Shown here: one piece after another, positions 14,112 to 15,316 of the stretch
How positions within the stretch are numbered: the stretch's first letter is position 1
Layout of the letters: every line of letters starts with the position of its first letter
From: an uncultured Victivallales bacterium
GTDB lineage: Bacteria > Verrucomicrobiota > Lentisphaeria > Victivallales > UBA1829
Reading direction: 5' to 3'
Length of the DNA stretch: 15,316 bases
Assembly (NCBI GenBank): GCA_934644965.1
Contig: CAKUDG010000038.1
Location: 1 to 15,316, forward strand
The notes under the pieces: model-generated
What the model was told of the DNA's origin: nothing
What the model saw: the letters and a program-made list of their open reading frames with translations, nothing else
Database searches by the model: none
Position numbers and translations under genes: made by a program

Positions 14112-14696
14112 TCAGGAGGAAAACGGTTTCAAGATCCTGGAAAGAGAAAACTCGCATCCGCAGAAATTCTGGCGGTAAAGCCCGTAACGGCGGCTGAGCT
14201 CGACAGATTTCTTAAACCCGTCTTTCTTTTTGAAATCCCAAGGTTCAAACCCGGGAAAACGCGCGCCCGCTTCAAAAATGATGCGGGAGGATTTATGCGG
14301 ACTCACAGTAAGAGTCGTGCAGAAATTCATTCCCTCTTTCAAAGCGTCTTCCGCCGTCCGCGCCAGCGACCATTCAAAACAAAGACGGCAGCGCGCCCCC
14401 CCTTCCGGAAAATCCGGGGCATTTTCCAGCATGGAAATCGAATCCAGCCAGGACGCATGATCGTAAGGATCCACCTGTAAATCCAGATGGCAGAGCGAAG
14501 CCAGTTTCTCCACCGAACGGAGGCGTTTTTCATATTCCTCCCGGCTCCAGATATTGGAATTGGAAAAGAAAAGCGTAAACTGTCTCCCCGCTTCCTCCAG
14601 CATTCCAAGACAGCCCGACGCGCACGGAGCACAGCAGACATGCAGCAGAAGTTTTTTCTTCTTCTCAAGATTTTCAGATATACGGGAATCTTCCAT
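14112..14696 (-). CDS. queH: Epoxyqueuosine reductase QueH
   Basis: A 194-aa protein matching the QueH (formerly DUF208) family, which reduces epoxyqueuosine to queuosine in tRNA in the last step of queuosine synthesis, in place of the unrelated cobalamin-dependent QueG. Motifs: LLLHVCCAPCA (16-26), ARCRLCFEWSL with a CxxC pair, FCTTLTVSPHKS, the FKKKDGFKKSVELSRRYGLY stretch and NFCGCEFS near the C-terminus. These cysteines are expected to hold the iron-sulfur cluster and a second metal. An upstream GTG at 14726 keeps the frame open (204 aa), but the ATG at 14696 has GGAG at 14711-14708 with an 11-nt spacer and was chosen. It stands alone, convergent with the membrane protein gene; no other queuosine gene is in the window. 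Confidence 0.93.
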   Translation of the reverse strand: MEDSRISENLEKKKKLLLHVCCAPCASGCLGMLEEAGRQFTLFFSNSNIWSREEYEKRLRSVEKLASLCHLDLQVDPYDHASWLDSISMLENAPDFPEGGARCRLCFEWSLARTAEDALKEGMNFCTTLTVSPHKSSRIIFEAGARFPGFEPWDFKKKDGFKKSVELSRRYGLYRQNFCGCEFSLSRILKPFSS

Positions 14697-15316
14697 CTTT
14701 ACTTTCTCTCCGCGTGATTCCGCCACTCTTTTTCCCCGATCATAAATCGCGCCAAAAAGCCTTCACGCATCTTCCGCTTTTCTCTGTTCTGTCCATTTTC
14801 CGTCAGATTTTTTACCCTTTGTTCCGCCCCATGTTCTTCCTCTTTTTTCCCTGTTCTGACGCCTTCTTCACTTCAGCGCAGGCATTCACCTTTCCCCGGC
14901 TAGAGAGAGATCGCAACAGCGGATTCTTTTCCCCCCCCTTCTTCGGCAACAGCGGAAGAATGTCTGCTCTCATCCTCAAATTCCCGTATCCCCCGGGGAA
15001 GTCTTTTTCTTCAGGAAGAACAGGGGGAAGAAGAGGGCGGAAGATGGTACCCGGGAGATGAGAGTCCGCCGGTGCCGTTTCTACCTCAGAATAAGCCGCA
15101 ACCGCTTACCGTGCAATGAAAAACTATCGTTCTGATCCGATTCCATGCAAGGCGCCTTGAATTGTCAAAACGGCACTTTTTGGCACATTTTCATCTTCAA
15201 ACGGCACAAAACGGCACCATTGAAACGTGTGGTACCCCTACTCCAATCCTGAAATCAAACAACTGATTTACTATAACTCTTCATATTCGCCATTGCAAAC
15301 CGGTTTTCAAAATTTT
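14697..15316. other. Stretch without a recognisable gene to the window end
   Basis: About 620 nt. A plus-strand frame at 14714-15061 encodes a Phe/Pro-rich sequence overlapping the queH start region and looks spurious. The middle part is C/T-rich with small dyads: TTCTTC...GAAGAA near 14940 and TCTTC-ag-GAAGA near 15010. A 10-bp palindrome AAGGCGCCTT lies at 15149-15158, followed by the GGCAC box cluster. The last 90 nt are AT-rich, with a possible -10 TATAAC at 15272-15277 and a weak CTGAAA 17 nt upstream, perhaps a promoter for a gene beyond the window. No tRNA or other RNA gene was recognised. Confidence 0.5.
15166..15217. repeat. Four phased GGCAC boxes; possible mobile element end or regulator site
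   Basis: GGCAC occurs at 15172-15176, 15182-15186, 15203-15207 and 15213-15217, three of them as (C)AAACGGCAC and one as TTTTTGGCAC. Spacings are 10, 21 and 10 bp, close to whole helical turns. The stretch begins TGTCAAAACGGCAC, which is reminiscent of the TG-starting, multiply repeated ends of IS21-like elements. No transposase is present in the window, so a regulator operator is equally possible. Confidence 0.4.

Noticed and set aside
14714..15061. 115-aa plus-strand reading frame after queH
   Set aside because: Phe/Pro/Ser-rich translation of CT-rich DNA, overlapping the queH start region antisense, with no ribosome-binding site or domain.

Overview
The window reads as chromosome of a Gram-negative, anaerobe-like bacterium of the PVC group, most likely Lentisphaerota (Victivallales-like). 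This is inferred from gene family content: a Gfo/Idh/MocA oxidoreductase with an HCxxC cysteine cluster, a DUF4091/GH123-like lipoprotein, CBM9-like and TPR secreted proteins, QueH, and a rearranged mraZ-fts cluster. Composition is moderately GC-rich with many CCGGA/TCCGG-type words. Taxonomy could not be confirmed by search.

Layout. (1) Positions 1-490 hold a dyad-rich repeat array with two copies of a 60-bp unit, then a good sigma70-type promoter and a long leader for a Gfo/Idh/MocA oxidoreductase (491-1843, +). (2) On the minus strand, read right to left, lies a compact division cluster: mraZ (5316-4825), a small FtsL-like membrane protein (4712-4428), an FtsI/PBP2-type protein that stops at the end of its non-catalytic pedestal (4406-3636), an FtsW/RodA SEDS protein (3631-2363) and a GNAT acetyltransferase (2366-1788) that overlaps the oxidoreductase tail to tail. 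rsmH, murE, mraY, murD and murG, which usually lie in such clusters, are absent here. Four TGGAA boxes at an exact 10-bp period upstream of mraZ look like the MraZ autoregulatory operator. (3) Divergent from mraZ is a two-gene operon: a DUF4091-like lipoprotein with a shortened central region, overlapping a secreted TPR/CBM9-like protein, and ending at a long hairpin. (4) Then come two tandem paralogous M14 zinc carboxypeptidases. They are about 92% identical over the first ~272 aligned residues and abruptly divergent after that, and are followed 2 nt later by an unrecognised multi-pass membrane protein. (5) A convergent queH (epoxyqueuosine reductase) follows, then about 600 bp without a recognisable gene. 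This last stretch ends in four helically phased GGCAC boxes that may be the end of a mobile element or a regulator-binding site.

The most interesting item is the mraZ-ftsL-like-ftsI(pedestal only)-ftsW set. The truncated FtsI-like gene is intact, spaced like a functional operon member, and its last codons carry the ribosome-binding site of ftsW. It may therefore be a transpeptidase-less activator or scaffold for the SEDS glycosyltransferase rather than a decaying gene.
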